Shown one piece after another: positions 34,897 through 43,990 of a DNA stretch of 64,000 nt. The stretch comes from CAYSPG01 sp964432885 (GTDB lineage: Bacteria; Bacteroidota; Bacteroidia; AKYH767-A; OLB10), in contig CAYSPG010000001.1 in assembly GCA_964432885.1 (NCBI GenBank), positions 186,001 to 250,000 of the forward strand. Reading direction: 5' to 3'. The position numbers and the translations under genes are program-made. Each line of letters opens with the position of its first letter. Within the stretch, counting starts at the first letter, position 1. The notes beneath the pieces were generated by a model that saw only the letters and a program-made list of their open reading frames with translations, did not search any database and was not told the origin of the DNA.

Positions 34897-35853
34897 ATGG
34901 CAAACTTTCTTGATTTTGAAAAACCAATAGAAGAGCTAACAGAACAGTTGGAAAAAACCCGGCAAATTGGGTCCAAAGGCAAAGTGGATGTGGCTAAACT
35001 TGTTACTGAACTGGAAGCTAAAATTGAAGACACCAAAAAGAACGTTTACAGTAACCTTACCGCCTGGCAAAAGGTGCAGCTTTCACGTCATCCCGACAGG
35101 CCTTATGCGCTTGATTATATTAATGCCATTACCGATAATAACTTTATTGAATTACATGGCGACCGTACAGTTAAGGATGATAAAGCCATGATTGGTGGAT
35201 TAGGTACCATCAATGGACAAACCGTAATGTTTATTGGTCAGCAAAAAGGTAATAACACCAAAATGAGGCAATACCGGAATTTCGGAATGCCTAATCCTGA
35301 AGGCTACCGCAAAGCATTGCGCTTGATGAAACTGGCTGAAAAATTTAATAAACCCATTGTTACTTTTATTGACACCCCCGGTGCCTACCCTGGACTGGAA
35401 GCTGAAGAGCGAGGACAAGGCGAAGCTATAGCACGCAACCTTTACGAAATGGCGATTTTAAAAGTGCCTGTTGTGTGCATAATTATTGGCGAGGGGGCTT
35501 CGGGTGGCGCATTAGGAATTGGTATTGGAGATAAAGTGCTGATGCTTGAAAATACCTGGTACTCGGTAATTTCTCCTGAGTCATGTTCATCTATATTGTG
35601 GCGTAACTGGGATAATAAAGAAAAGGCGGCCGAAGCTTTAAAACTTACTGCCGATGATATGATGAAACTTCGGCTGATTGATGGTATAGTAAAGGAACCT
35701 AACGGTGGGGCTCATAGTAACCCGACCGAAATGTTTTCTATAGTAAAATCAGAAATTTTAAAAGAGCTTGCACATTTAAGTAAGTTAAATGCCGATGAAC
35801 GAATTCAAAAAAGAATTGAAAAATTTTCGGGCATGGGTGTGGTGCGCGAATAA
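34897..35853 (+). CDS. accA: Acetyl-CoA carboxylase carboxyltransferase subunit alpha
   Basis: 318 residues, the usual size. The crotonase-fold motifs include PITFIDTPGAYPG-type PIVTFIDTPGAYPGLEAEER, RGQGEAIARNL and IGEGASGGALGIGIGD. AccA with AccD moves the carboxyl group from biotin to acetyl-CoA to make malonyl-CoA, the extender for fatty acid synthesis and presumably for the polyketide-like cluster. Stands alone, divergent from rpsF. Confidence 0.96.
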   Translation: MANFLDFEKPIEELTEQLEKTRQIGSKGKVDVAKLVTELEAKIEDTKKNVYSNLTAWQKVQLSRHPDRPYALDYINAITDNNFIELHGDRTVKDDKAMIGGLGTINGQTVMFIGQQKGNNTKMRQYRNFGMPNPEGYRKALRLMKLAEKFNKPIVTFIDTPGAYPGLEAEERGQGEAIARNLYEMAILKVPVVCIIIGEGASGGALGIGIGDKVLMLENTWYSVISPESCSSILWRNWDNKEKAAEALKLTADDMMKLRLIDGIVKEPNGGAHSNPTEMFSIVKSEILKELAHLSKLNADERIQKRIEKFSGMGVVRE

Positions 35854-35860
35854 AATGCTT

Positions 35861-37051
35861 TTATAGTTCAAAAAAGGAACTGCTCCCTCCTACCCAGTCT
35901 TTGTTTTTATTATGGCTTACGCCTATCATGGAGCCTTTGCTTAACCGGGTAAGGTTGTTAACTAACTTGGGTCGGCTTTCGTTCTCATGCCATATATACA
36001 GTAAACGTATTTCAACTTTTACCGGGCCGGTGGGCGATTGCATGGCAGGCACATATTCAACCTTTTGTTGCAAAATATAATTTTCTCTGTCAGTAATTTT
36101 ATCAAGCGCATCTTTGGTAACATCAATAAGCACACCGCTGCCGGCAAACGAAAACAAAGGTTTTAAAACATAATTATTTAAATCATCAGGATAGTTTTTA
36201 AGCGAATTCAGGAAAAAACTTTTGGGTACAAACTTATTGTTAAGGTAAGGCAGTGAAAATTTGCTGATACGAAAAAACCAATTGGGGTGACCTGCCCACT
36301 CCACATCCACGTCATCAGTTAAATTAAAATCACGTTTTAAATCATCGCGCTGTAACAACTCGTCAAAAATTACACGGTTGTAAATTCGGTGGATTGGAAT
36401 TTTTATTCCATCCTTATAGTAAAATAATTTTTTGCCTTCCTTAATTACTTTGCTTATGCATACAGGAGTAACGCCTGTGTGTGTTTGTGTTTCCCAAAAG
36501 TCAATCCAGGTTTTTTGTTTCTCGGGTTCAATTTCAAGCAGCACTACATTTTCGGGATTGCAGTTGCCACATATAACTTTTCGCATTTCGTTTCGATACT
36601 TCTCCGTAGTCAAACCATTAAACAAATGAGAAAACCCATCAGGCACATAAAACTTTTGCCTATACATACGTGGCAATAATTCTTGCCAAAAAAACAACGA
36701 AGCAAAAGCCTGAAGTTCTATTAACTGAGGCAAATAATTTCCATCAGCATCTTTGCAAATAGCAAAGTCAATAGCCAAAAAGTGTGGATGCTTAGTTTCG
36801 TTTTGTACAAATAAGTTTGGTGGAATCGCCTTTGTTGACTCGATGAGATACTCGGGTTTTAATAAATCATCAACAATTTTTTCACCGGCATCAATCAAAC
36901 TTTGTTTTAAACTTTTTGGAACAAATACTGGCGACTCAGCTATTCTGAATTCAACCTTTTGGTTATATAGTTTATCAAAGTCGGTTAAAAAATTTTGGTA
37001 AGCAATGGCATCAAAATCGGCATTGTATTTTTCTCGTATATCTTTTATCAT
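35861..37051 (-). CDS. Uncharacterised ATP-grasp-like protein
   Basis: A 396-residue soluble protein. YVLKPLFSFAGSGVLIDV resembles the ATP-binding Lys and glycine loop of ATP-grasp ligases. VEIRLLYIW and LVNNLTRLSKGSMIGV resemble the later metal-binding strand (Arg, Asn). IELQAFASLFFWQELLP near residue 110 is also family-like. This suggests a carboxylate-amine or -thiol ligase, but the substrate is unknown. Convergent with accA, 7 bp apart. Confidence 0.55.
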   Translation of the reverse strand: MIKDIREKYNADFDAIAYQNFLTDFDKLYNQKVEFRIAESPVFVPKSLKQSLIDAGEKIVDDLLKPEYLIESTKAIPPNLFVQNETKHPHFLAIDFAICKDADGNYLPQLIELQAFASLFFWQELLPRMYRQKFYVPDGFSHLFNGLTTEKYRNEMRKVICGNCNPENVVLLEIEPEKQKTWIDFWETQTHTGVTPVCISKVIKEGKKLFYYKDGIKIPIHRIYNRVIFDELLQRDDLKRDFNLTDDVDVEWAGHPNWFFRISKFSLPYLNNKFVPKSFFLNSLKNYPDDLNNYVLKPLFSFAGSGVLIDVTKDALDKITDRENYILQQKVEYVPAMQSPTGPVKVEIRLLYIWHENESRPKLVNNLTRLSKGSMIGVSHNKNKDWVGGSSSFFEL

Positions 37052-37085
37052 AATAAAAATTAATAGCCGTTCAAAGCTAATTAAA

Positions 37086-37116
37086 AAACCCTGATTGCTT
37101 TTTACAATCAGGGTTT
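37086..37116 (-). terminator. Terminator after the YceI gene
   Basis: Perfect 12-bp stem aaaccctgattg (37086-37097) / caatcagggttt (37105-37116), 24 bp past the YceI stop. On the minus strand a T run follows. Confidence 0.8.
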
Positions 37117-37139
37117 CTATAATTTTTACAAAAAAAAAA

Positions 37140-37754
37140 TTATGGGTTAAGCACTACATTAAATTTTAATTTAAACTCATCGTAAATAACTTTATCACCA
37201 ATGTCGGCAAAAAAAGTTTTAGATCCATACCGCACATCGTACCTCGATCGGTCAACCACGGCAGTTCCTGAGCATGTCATTCCTGTTCCTTCTGCTTTCA
37301 TTTTTACATCAAAGCTAATGGGGTTGGTTTTGTCTTTAATGGTAAGAAAACCTTTTACTGTGTGTGTAAAATTGGTAGCGGGCGATGCTGCTATTGGAGT
37401 AATGGATTCAATAACAAATTTTGCGGTTGGATATTTTTCTGCATCAAAAAAATCAGGAGACTTTAAATGTCCCTCTAATTTTTCTTTCCCTTTGCCGGCT
37501 TCCATGTCCGAATTCAAAATGGATTTCATATCCATATCAAATGTGCCTGTCCATTTACCATGATTATCGGTAAGCATTCCATTGGAGATGGCAATCGTTC
37601 CGTTATGTTTTCCTGTCATTTTTTCGGCATACCATTCAACGTTGCTTGCTTTGGCGTTTACTTTGTAATTAGTGGCATGCGGCTTTTTGCCTGTAAATGA
37701 TAGCAGTGTTGCAGCCGTAACAGTGGCCATTGTTAATGTGATGAGTTTAGTCAT
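37140..37754 (-). CDS. YceI-family periplasmic protein
   Basis: 204 residues with an N-terminal signal segment (TVTAATLLSFTG) and a YceI lipocalin-like barrel: YKVNAKASNVEWYAEKMTG, GTFDMDMKSI, HLKSPDFFDAEKYPTAKF, GFLTIKDKTNPISFDV. Family members bind isoprenoid or similar lipids in the periplasm. No clear partner gene is present. A terminator lies directly after it. Confidence 0.92.
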   Translation of the reverse strand: MTKLITLTMATVTAATLLSFTGKKPHATNYKVNAKASNVEWYAEKMTGKHNGTIAISNGMLTDNHGKWTGTFDMDMKSILNSDMEAGKGKEKLEGHLKSPDFFDAEKYPTAKFVIESITPIAASPATNFTHTVKGFLTIKDKTNPISFDVKMKAEGTGMTCSGTAVVDRSRYDVRYGSKTFFADIGDKVIYDEFKLKFNVVLNP

Positions 37755-37858
37755 ACTTTTAATTTGTTTTTTATGTTATTTTATTTTTTGAAATATTGAT
37801 AACATAAATCTATTCTAAATTGTTTTTATCAAACATGAAGATTTTATTTAGAAATAGT

Positions 37859-38056
37859 TTATTGTCCGATTAAATTTGAATATTAATAAAGAGATGCCTC
37901 GGCTTCGCTCGGCATGACAGTATATTCTCATTTTTTTAGGAAAGTGGGTTTGGTTTTGGCTTTGCCAAAACCAAACCCACTTTCCTAAACCTACGTGTCC
38001 AATACTTGTCATGCCGAGCGAAGCCGAGGCATCCATAATTTATAATTAGACAATAA
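37859..38056. repeat. Nested palindromic element (REP/MITE-like)
   Basis: Two concentric perfect 26-bp inverted repeats: outer arms 37894-37919 / 38007-38032 (atgcctcggcttcgctcgg...) and inner arms 37935-37960 / 37964-37989 with a 3-nt loop. A further weak outer pair is ttattgtc (37859-37866) / gacaataa (38049-38056). The GC-rich outer arm resembles palindromic repeats dispersed in Bacteroidota genomes (from memory). No transposase is adjacent. Confidence 0.85.
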
Positions 38057-38058
38057 CT

Positions 38059-38592
38059 TCAGGCAATATCAGCCTTTGCTGTTTTCCTTTTCAAAATTAA
38101 TGCGCTAATGGCTGATACTACCAGACCAACCGGTAAAATTTCCATGTACGTAAGCAGCACCACCATTAATGGGTTCTTATACAATTCGGCATACATTTTC
38201 ATTTCAGCAGTTTTTGCATCCAGTTCGGCTGCGGTGGCGCCCGCTTTTTTAGCCGCTTCAAGCATGTGTGCCGAGTAGCGTTCCATAAAGTCGGGCACAA
38301 AATTGTAATACTCAATAAGCCATGTTACAACATACATGGTAGACGCAATAAGTGAAATAAAAAAACCAATTTTAAATGCTTTGCCAAAAGTTATGATGCC
38401 GCTATTATGTTTGTCGCGGTAACTTTTAATGCCAACAAACACAAACGAAAATGCAATTATCATGGATGCATATCCCATCCACATGCCACTTTCAAAGTTT
38501 GATGTCTTTGAAAAATTATAAATCATTATGGCCATAAAGGCCGATACTATTAATCCGGCAATAAGTCCGAATACTAAAATTGTTCTGTTCAT
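38059..38592 (-). CDS. DUF4199 membrane protein
   Basis: 177 residues with four hydrophobic helices (about 5-25, 37-55, 72-92, 145-167) and a charged loop of about 50 residues (YYNFVPDFMERYSAHMLEAA...). The arrangement fits DUF4199, a Bacteroidota family of unknown function. The neighbouring upstream gene (38714) encodes a membrane LuxR-type regulator, a pairing common in the phylum (from memory). A link in envelope signalling is possible (inference). Confidence 0.75.
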   Translation of the reverse strand: MNRTILVFGLIAGLIVSAFMAIMIYNFSKTSNFESGMWMGYASMIIAFSFVFVGIKSYRDKHNSGIITFGKAFKIGFFISLIASTMYVVTWLIEYYNFVPDFMERYSAHMLEAAKKAGATAAELDAKTAEMKMYAELYKNPLMVVLLTYMEILPVGLVVSAISALILKRKTAKADIA

Positions 38593-38713
38593 TTTTTTAT
38601 TTTTTTATTGGTTAATAGGAGGCAAATAAAATACCCCTTTTGCTTTTTGCCATCATACTTATGGGTGATTATTTGTATTAAAAAGATATTTTGGTACTAA
38701 AGGGTGGTAAAAA

Positions 38714-39175
38714 TCAGGGTATAATTAAAAGCTGTCTGGCTTTTTCAACGGCCTGCGTTCTTCTTTTTACATTTAGCTTTTCGAACAAACGGGATGCATG
38801 TGTTTTAATGGTATTGATTGACAAAAAAAGTTTATCGCCAATTTCATTATTGCTTAACCCTTGCGCCATCAGTTGCAATACTTCCATTTCGCGATTGCTT
38901 AGTTCAAGTTCATCAATAATTTTTTTATTTTGCACAAAGCCTTCGTTGTTTTTTATAAAAATTTCTTTTTCTACAATTACTGTTTTTGTTTTTGGAGTTG
39001 AAAGTTTTAGCGCAAGCCAAATGCCAATCAGGGTAAAAATAATGGCAATAGAGCCTGCATAAATTTCAAAGGCATGATTAGTAATTATAAACTTAAGTTC
39101 GAGCCACTTTAACAGAAGTAGCAAAGCGGCCATGCTTAACCCATAAATGATGGTAGTTTTATTTCCTGATAGCAT
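38714..39175 (-). CDS. Membrane-tethered LuxR-type transcriptional regulator
   Basis: 153 residues. Two N-terminal hydrophobic helices (about 9-32 and 38-58), then a linker and a C-terminal LuxR/GerE helix-turn-helix (LSNREMEVLQLMAQGLSNNE ... LFLSINTIKTHASRLFEKLN). There is no receiver or ligand-binding domain, so the signal is probably sensed by or through the membrane segments. It is about 120 bp upstream of the DUF4199 gene on the same strand, and probably regulates or is controlled by it (inference). Confidence 0.85.
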   Translation of the reverse strand: MLSGNKTTIIYGLSMAALLLLLKWLELKFIITNHAFEIYAGSIAIIFTLIGIWLALKLSTPKTKTVIVEKEIFIKNNEGFVQNKKIIDELELSNREMEVLQLMAQGLSNNEIGDKLFLSINTIKTHASRLFEKLNVKRRTQAVEKARQLLIIP

Positions 39176-39228
39176 TGGCTATGAGTTCTATAATTCAGCT
39201 CAAAAATAAATGAAAACAATAATAAATT

Positions 39229-41262
39229 TTAATGCAAATATTCAATCCGCACATGATAAATGCTGCCAAGCATTTTTTTGAAAAGTTTTTTTAATTCGGT
39301 AATATCTCTAAAAGTAATATTGCAGTTTGAAAACTGTTCTTCTTCTATCTGGTGTTCAATAATGCTGTCAACCAATTTACTTATGGTTTCGGCATCGTGC
39401 TTTTGCAGGCTACGGCTTGCTGCTTCCACCGAGTCGGCCATCATGAGCACAGCCGTTTCTTTCGAAAAAGGTTTAGGACCCGGATAGTGAAATGCTTCTT
39501 CGTCAACCAACTTATCAGGAAAGTTCTTCAAAAACGATTCGTAAAAATACTGAACCCGTGAAGTGCCATGGTGCGTGCGTATAAAATCAATAACAATATC
39601 AGGCAGATTATTTTTTTTTGCTTTCTCTACTCCCGCCAAAACATGGCCTATGATAATAGAAGCACTTTCTTCAAACGCCAAATCATCATGCGGGTTTACT
39701 TGCGTAACCTGATTTTCGATGTAATAAAGCGGCATTTCCATTTTACCAATATCGTGATAAAGCGCACCTACCCTGATAAGAAGAGCGTTGCCCCCGATTT
39801 TAAAAATAGCGGCTTCGGCAAGATTTGCCACCTGCAGCGAATGCTGAAATGTGCCCGGTGCTTTTATACTTAGCTCACGCAGTAATTGATTGTTTGAGTC
39901 GGCCAGTTCAATAAGCGAAATGTCGGATGTTATACCAAAAATGCGTTCTAAAAAATAAATAAGCGGATATGCAAACAGGGTAAGCAGTACATTGGCCAAA
40001 AGCCAAAAAGCATTTTCCCACTTTACTGATACCATATTTCCCTCATGAATTATGGCCAAGCCTATGTAGCAAATAAAATAGCTGAAGTAAATTAGCAACA
40101 CTGCTATAAACACATGTGAGCGTTTGCGGATATTTTTTATACTAAAAATAGTAACCATGCCCGCAACTATTTGTGTAAAAACAAAATCAAAACCATTAGG
40201 AGCTACACTGCCAATAATTAAAATAGTAATTACATAGCTAAACAGGGCCAGCCGCGTATCAAAAAAAACACGAATTACAATGGGCATAATGCATAATGGC
40301 ACCAGGTACAAACTAACCACTGCCGTGCGCATGCTCCAGGTAAAAATAAAAACCGTAAATAAAACCATCAGCAATATCAATGTCAGCTTTCGGTTGTCGG
40401 CAAAAATGTCTTTGCGCTGCTGTGCCAAAAAAATCATCAGCAGCATAAGGCAAATAATTACAATTATAAGCTGGCCAATTTGCACATGCCTGTTGGGCTG
40501 TTCAAACTGCTCATTAAGTTCGCGCAGCGATTCGAGCATTAGCTTTTTTTGGGGCGAAACAATTTCTCCTTTCGAGATAATTATTTCTCCTTTGCTTACC
40601 AACCCATGGGTGGGCAATACGGTTTGGATGAGTTGGTCTTTAAAACGGTCGGTAAGATTTTTGTCTATCAAAATATCAGGCGTGGCAACGGCAGTTACAA
40701 TTTGTACAATCGCCTGCATGTTAGCTATCCCCTTTTCGTTGCAAAATTTTTCGGCAACTGCCTGCACCTGGTTTTTATAAATAAAATCAGCAAACGATTG
40801 CATTTCATTTCCATTTACAAGTCTTACTTCGCTGTATGATAAACTTTTTAAAAGCTCATCCCCGGCAATTCCTTTTTTGTACAATGCCTCGATAAGCATT
40901 GTGCATGATGTTTTAATTTTTTCGGTAGATAGCACGTCAACGTTTGCATACTCATTAGAGATTTTTGCATCAATACGTTCAAGCACCATAGGCTTTACCA
41001 TCGAATCTCTTCTTACAAAAACAGGAGCGTTTTCAAGTAAAAGTTTTCGTTCCGCCTCAAGCGAGTCCTTGTTTTTTAAAATTGAAAAGTCGTAAGGAGC
41101 AACCAGGTCGTCATTGAGCCATGCTTTGCCAACACTGTAGTCAAACTTGTATTTTACCGAGTGAGGTAACAACCACAATAGCAATGCACATGAGATGATA
41201 AAAAGCAGGCATTTTAAAATAACTTCGTGCTGATTGCTAATATTAAGTAACCATTTCTTCAT
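39229..41262 (-). CDS. 7TM-HD domain phosphohydrolase (PgpH-like)
   Basis: 677 residues from ATG 41262 (MKKWLLNISNQ); an upstream in-frame extension to 41535 is rejected because it overlaps the divergent lipoprotein gene and looks non-coding. Order: N-terminal TM helix, extracytoplasmic 7TMR-HDED region (about 50-270), a cluster of about seven TM helices (about 280-460), and a C-terminal HD domain (HSLQVANLAEAA, GALYHDIGKMEMP, IIGHVLAG, HHGTSR). PgpH relatives hydrolyse cyclic di-AMP in the cytosol and sense signals outside. This specific activity is inferred from family. Confidence 0.88.
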   Translation of the reverse strand: MKKWLLNISNQHEVILKCLLFIISCALLLWLLPHSVKYKFDYSVGKAWLNDDLVAPYDFSILKNKDSLEAERKLLLENAPVFVRRDSMVKPMVLERIDAKISNEYANVDVLSTEKIKTSCTMLIEALYKKGIAGDELLKSLSYSEVRLVNGNEMQSFADFIYKNQVQAVAEKFCNEKGIANMQAIVQIVTAVATPDILIDKNLTDRFKDQLIQTVLPTHGLVSKGEIIISKGEIVSPQKKLMLESLRELNEQFEQPNRHVQIGQLIIVIICLMLLMIFLAQQRKDIFADNRKLTLILLMVLFTVFIFTWSMRTAVVSLYLVPLCIMPIVIRVFFDTRLALFSYVITILIIGSVAPNGFDFVFTQIVAGMVTIFSIKNIRKRSHVFIAVLLIYFSYFICYIGLAIIHEGNMVSVKWENAFWLLANVLLTLFAYPLIYFLERIFGITSDISLIELADSNNQLLRELSIKAPGTFQHSLQVANLAEAAIFKIGGNALLIRVGALYHDIGKMEMPLYYIENQVTQVNPHDDLAFEESASIIIGHVLAGVEKAKKNNLPDIVIDFIRTHHGTSRVQYFYESFLKNFPDKLVDEEAFHYPGPKPFSKETAVLMMADSVEAASRSLQKHDAETISKLVDSIIEHQIEEEQFSNCNITFRDITELKKLFKKMLGSIYHVRIEYLH

Positions 41263-41365
41263 GCAGCTAAAATATTGGTTTGTGGTTTGAAGTTTGTGAT
41301 TTGAAATTTGAGTTTTGCACAGAGAAATTAAACATCTACTTTTGAAAACTATTTTTAAAAAATCC

Positions 41366-42118
41366 ATGCGTCTTCCTTTTTTGCCAACACTAAAAATTGC
41401 AGGCATTGTTTTTTTTGCAACTGTTTTTTCGGCTTGCGAAAAAGACCACATGCTTGATTGCTTTAAAGGAACAGGAAGCGATATAACGGAAATGCGAACC
41501 ACACCCGCTTTTACCAGAGTTGAAATCAAAAACAATGTGGATGTGGTTATTTATCCCGGCCACAATTTTAAAGTAGAGATTACGGCAGGTAAAAAACTAA
41601 TTGATGGCATAACCACTGAAGTAAAGGATGGCATGTTGTTGATTAAAAATGAAAACAAGTGCAATTGGGTGCGTAGCTTTAAAAATAAATTTAGCGCCAG
41701 AATTTGGTTACCCGAATTAAAAGAACTTAATGCCTGGGATGCCGGCAACGTTACCGTTGCCGATACCATACGGTATCATACATTTACGTTTAACAGTTAT
41801 GGCTCTTCGGGTAGCATTCAACTGTTGTTTAACACCAATTTTATTTATAACAACATACACACAGGCCCGGCAGATATTACAATGAAAGGCAAAGCCGGAA
41901 TAAATTTTTTATACCACAATGGCAACGGCCCGGTTCATGCCGAAGAACTTTATACCGACATAACTTATACCGAAAACAAAGGCACCAACAATTCTTTTAT
42001 ATGGGCCAAGGGGTTGCTGTCAGCAAAAATTTCGTACATCGGAAACATTTATTATAAAGGTGTACCGGATTCAGTTGAGGTAGTAAAAAACGGATCGGGT
42101 AAATTAATTCCGCTTTAA
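41366..42118 (+). CDS. Head-GIN (DUF2807) lipoprotein
   Basis: 250 residues from ATG 41366; an upstream TTG at 41315 would add 17 residues before the signal peptide. The signal ends in a lipobox-like FSAC, so it is a likely lipoprotein. The rest is a beta-helix-like DUF2807 domain (PAFTRVEIKNNVDVVIYPG, LKELNAWDAGNVTV, DITMKGKAG). Function unknown; such proteins sit in the envelope. It is 7 bp upstream of the sulfatase gene and probably in its operon. Confidence 0.85.
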   Translation: MRLPFLPTLKIAGIVFFATVFSACEKDHMLDCFKGTGSDITEMRTTPAFTRVEIKNNVDVVIYPGHNFKVEITAGKKLIDGITTEVKDGMLLIKNENKCNWVRSFKNKFSARIWLPELKELNAWDAGNVTVADTIRYHTFTFNSYGSSGSIQLLFNTNFIYNNIHTGPADITMKGKAGINFLYHNGNGPVHAEELYTDITYTENKGTNNSFIWAKGLLSAKISYIGNIYYKGVPDSVEVVKNGSGKLIPL

Positions 42119-42125
42119 ACAATAC

Positions 42126-43973
42126 ATGATTCAAGTCTTAAAATTTCCTCTTCGCTTTTTTCTTTTCTGGTTAATTTACTTTTTGTTTTTCAGAATTATT
42201 TTTTTCGTTATTAACTGTATGCTGCCTGCTCATGCCAGCCTTTTGGATTTGCCCTCACTCCTGCTCCACTCATTACGGCTCGATATGGCTACGGTGTGTT
42301 ATGTTTTTGCATTTACACTTTTGCTGTATTGGTTTAATTTTTTTACTGCACGTAAGCCGGCAAAAACCATTTTGGTAATTTATTCATCCATTGTACTTTC
42401 AGCATTTAGCATATTGCTTATTTCAAACATTTTTTTGTACAAGTCATGGGGTACATTGATAAACTACCGCGCTTTAAGTTTTATTACCGATACAGGTGAA
42501 ATTATTGCATCCATAACCACGGCCGAATTAGTTGGCGGTCTTCTCTTTTCAGGTTTTTCTGTTTATCTGTTTTTAAAATTGTTTTTAAAAAAGGTATTGC
42601 CTTTTTTTACAGTTCAAACCACATCCTTGCCTGTAAAAATTGGTGTGCCTGTAGCATTGGTTGTATTAACAGCCATCGGGTCGCGAGGCGGTTTGCAATT
42701 AATTCCCATTAATGAAAGCGCAGTATATTTTTCGTCCAATACCAAATTAAATCATGCAGCGGTAAATCCTGTTTGGTACTTAGGCCACAATATTTTGCAG
42801 TCGTCAGGTTTTGATAAAAATCCGTTCTCTTATTTTGATAACGCTGTTGCGCAAAAAAACAAGAACCTGCTGTATAAAAATTCATTGCTAAGCGATTCGA
42901 TATTAAACACCCCGAATCCCAACATCATTATTATAATGATTGAAAGCTATACGGCCGACATCATAAAATCATTGGGAGGCGACAGCAACACCACCCCTAA
43001 TTTTGAGAATTTAATTGCAGACGGATTGTTGTTTACCAATATTTATTCAAGCGGATTTCGCACCGACCAGGCATTTGTTTCGGTATTAAGCGGATTTCCG
43101 GCCCAGCCCAACCACAGCATCATCCGCTTTCCCGAAAAAGCAGAGCACCTGCCCTCGCTTACAAAAAAAATGAAAGCCCAAGGATACAACAATTCTTTTT
43201 ATTACGGTGGCGAATTGGGGTTTTCAAATTTAAACTCCTATTTATTATCAACCGGTTTTGAAAAAATTATTGGCATTGATGATTTTGATAAAAGTCAACT
43301 CAACAGCAAGTGGGGTGCGCACGATGAATTTGTTTTGACAAAACAACTTGATGATGTAAAAAAATTTAAGCAACCTTTTTTTTCGGTGCTTATGACGCTA
43401 AGCTCGCACGAGCCGTTTGAAACACCCATACCCACTCCATTTACTCAATCCAATTTACCTTCAAAATTCAGACGTGCGGCCTGGTACACAGATAAGTGTT
43501 TGGGCGATTATTTTATAAATGCCAAAAAACAAGCGTGGTACAATAATACCTTAATTGTATTAGTTGCCGACCACGGGCATTTGCTTCCTCTACAGCGCGA
43601 TTACTTTGATGTGCGCGCAAGGCGCATTCCGCTTTTGATAACCGGTGGGGCATTAAAAACAGAGCTGCGAGGAAAAAAAATACATGTTACCGGAAATCAA
43701 AACGATTTGCCTGCCACCCTGCTTAGCCAGCTATCAAATAACCCATCTGATTTTATGTGGAGCAACAACCTGCTTGCAAAAGACAGAACCAATTTTGCGT
43801 ATGTATGCATGGACAATGCCATTGGATGGATAAACGATTCGTGCAGCTTTGTTTTTTATACCGAAAGCAACAAAATAGAATCAAGCAACCAAAACTGCTT
43901 ATCGGACTCAGGCAAGGCTAAATCGTATTTGCAAATATTGTACGATGAGTTTTTAAATATACAGATAAGGTAA
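42126..43973 (+). CDS. LTA synthase-like sulfatase-family membrane enzyme
   Basis: 615 residues. Five N-terminal TM helices (about residues 8-190) precede an extracytoplasmic alkaline phosphatase-superfamily domain. Motifs are NIIIIMIESYTADII (metal-binding Glu), SSGFRTDQAFVSVLSG (catalytic Thr nucleophile), FFSVLMTLSSHEPF and VADHGHLLP (metal-binding Asp-His). The family includes lipoteichoic acid synthases and phosphoglycerol or phosphoethanolamine transferases. In a Gram-negative, headgroup transfer to a lipid or glycan is the plausible role (inference). Confidence 0.9.
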   Translation: MIQVLKFPLRFFLFWLIYFLFFRIIFFVINCMLPAHASLLDLPSLLLHSLRLDMATVCYVFAFTLLLYWFNFFTARKPAKTILVIYSSIVLSAFSILLISNIFLYKSWGTLINYRALSFITDTGEIIASITTAELVGGLLFSGFSVYLFLKLFLKKVLPFFTVQTTSLPVKIGVPVALVVLTAIGSRGGLQLIPINESAVYFSSNTKLNHAAVNPVWYLGHNILQSSGFDKNPFSYFDNAVAQKNKNLLYKNSLLSDSILNTPNPNIIIIMIESYTADIIKSLGGDSNTTPNFENLIADGLLFTNIYSSGFRTDQAFVSVLSGFPAQPNHSIIRFPEKAEHLPSLTKKMKAQGYNNSFYYGGELGFSNLNSYLLSTGFEKIIGIDDFDKSQLNSKWGAHDEFVLTKQLDDVKKFKQPFFSVLMTLSSHEPFETPIPTPFTQSNLPSKFRRAAWYTDKCLGDYFINAKKQAWYNNTLIVLVADHGHLLPLQRDYFDVRARRIPLLITGGALKTELRGKKIHVTGNQNDLPATLLSQLSNNPSDFMWSNNLLAKDRTNFAYVCMDNAIGWINDSCSFVFYTESNKIESSNQNCLSDSGKAKSYLQILYDEFLNIQIR

Positions 43974-43990
43974 GTAACTTATTTTTTATT

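Noticed and set aside
37848..38036. 62-codon minus-strand frame across the nested palindromes (contains CHAERSRGIS)
   Set aside because: It reads through a palindromic repeat element and shows no protein-like features.
41263..41535. N-terminal 91-residue extension of the 7TM-HD protein
   Set aside because: It overlaps the divergent lipoprotein gene and has no family similarity; MKKWLL at 41262 leads straight into the TM helix.
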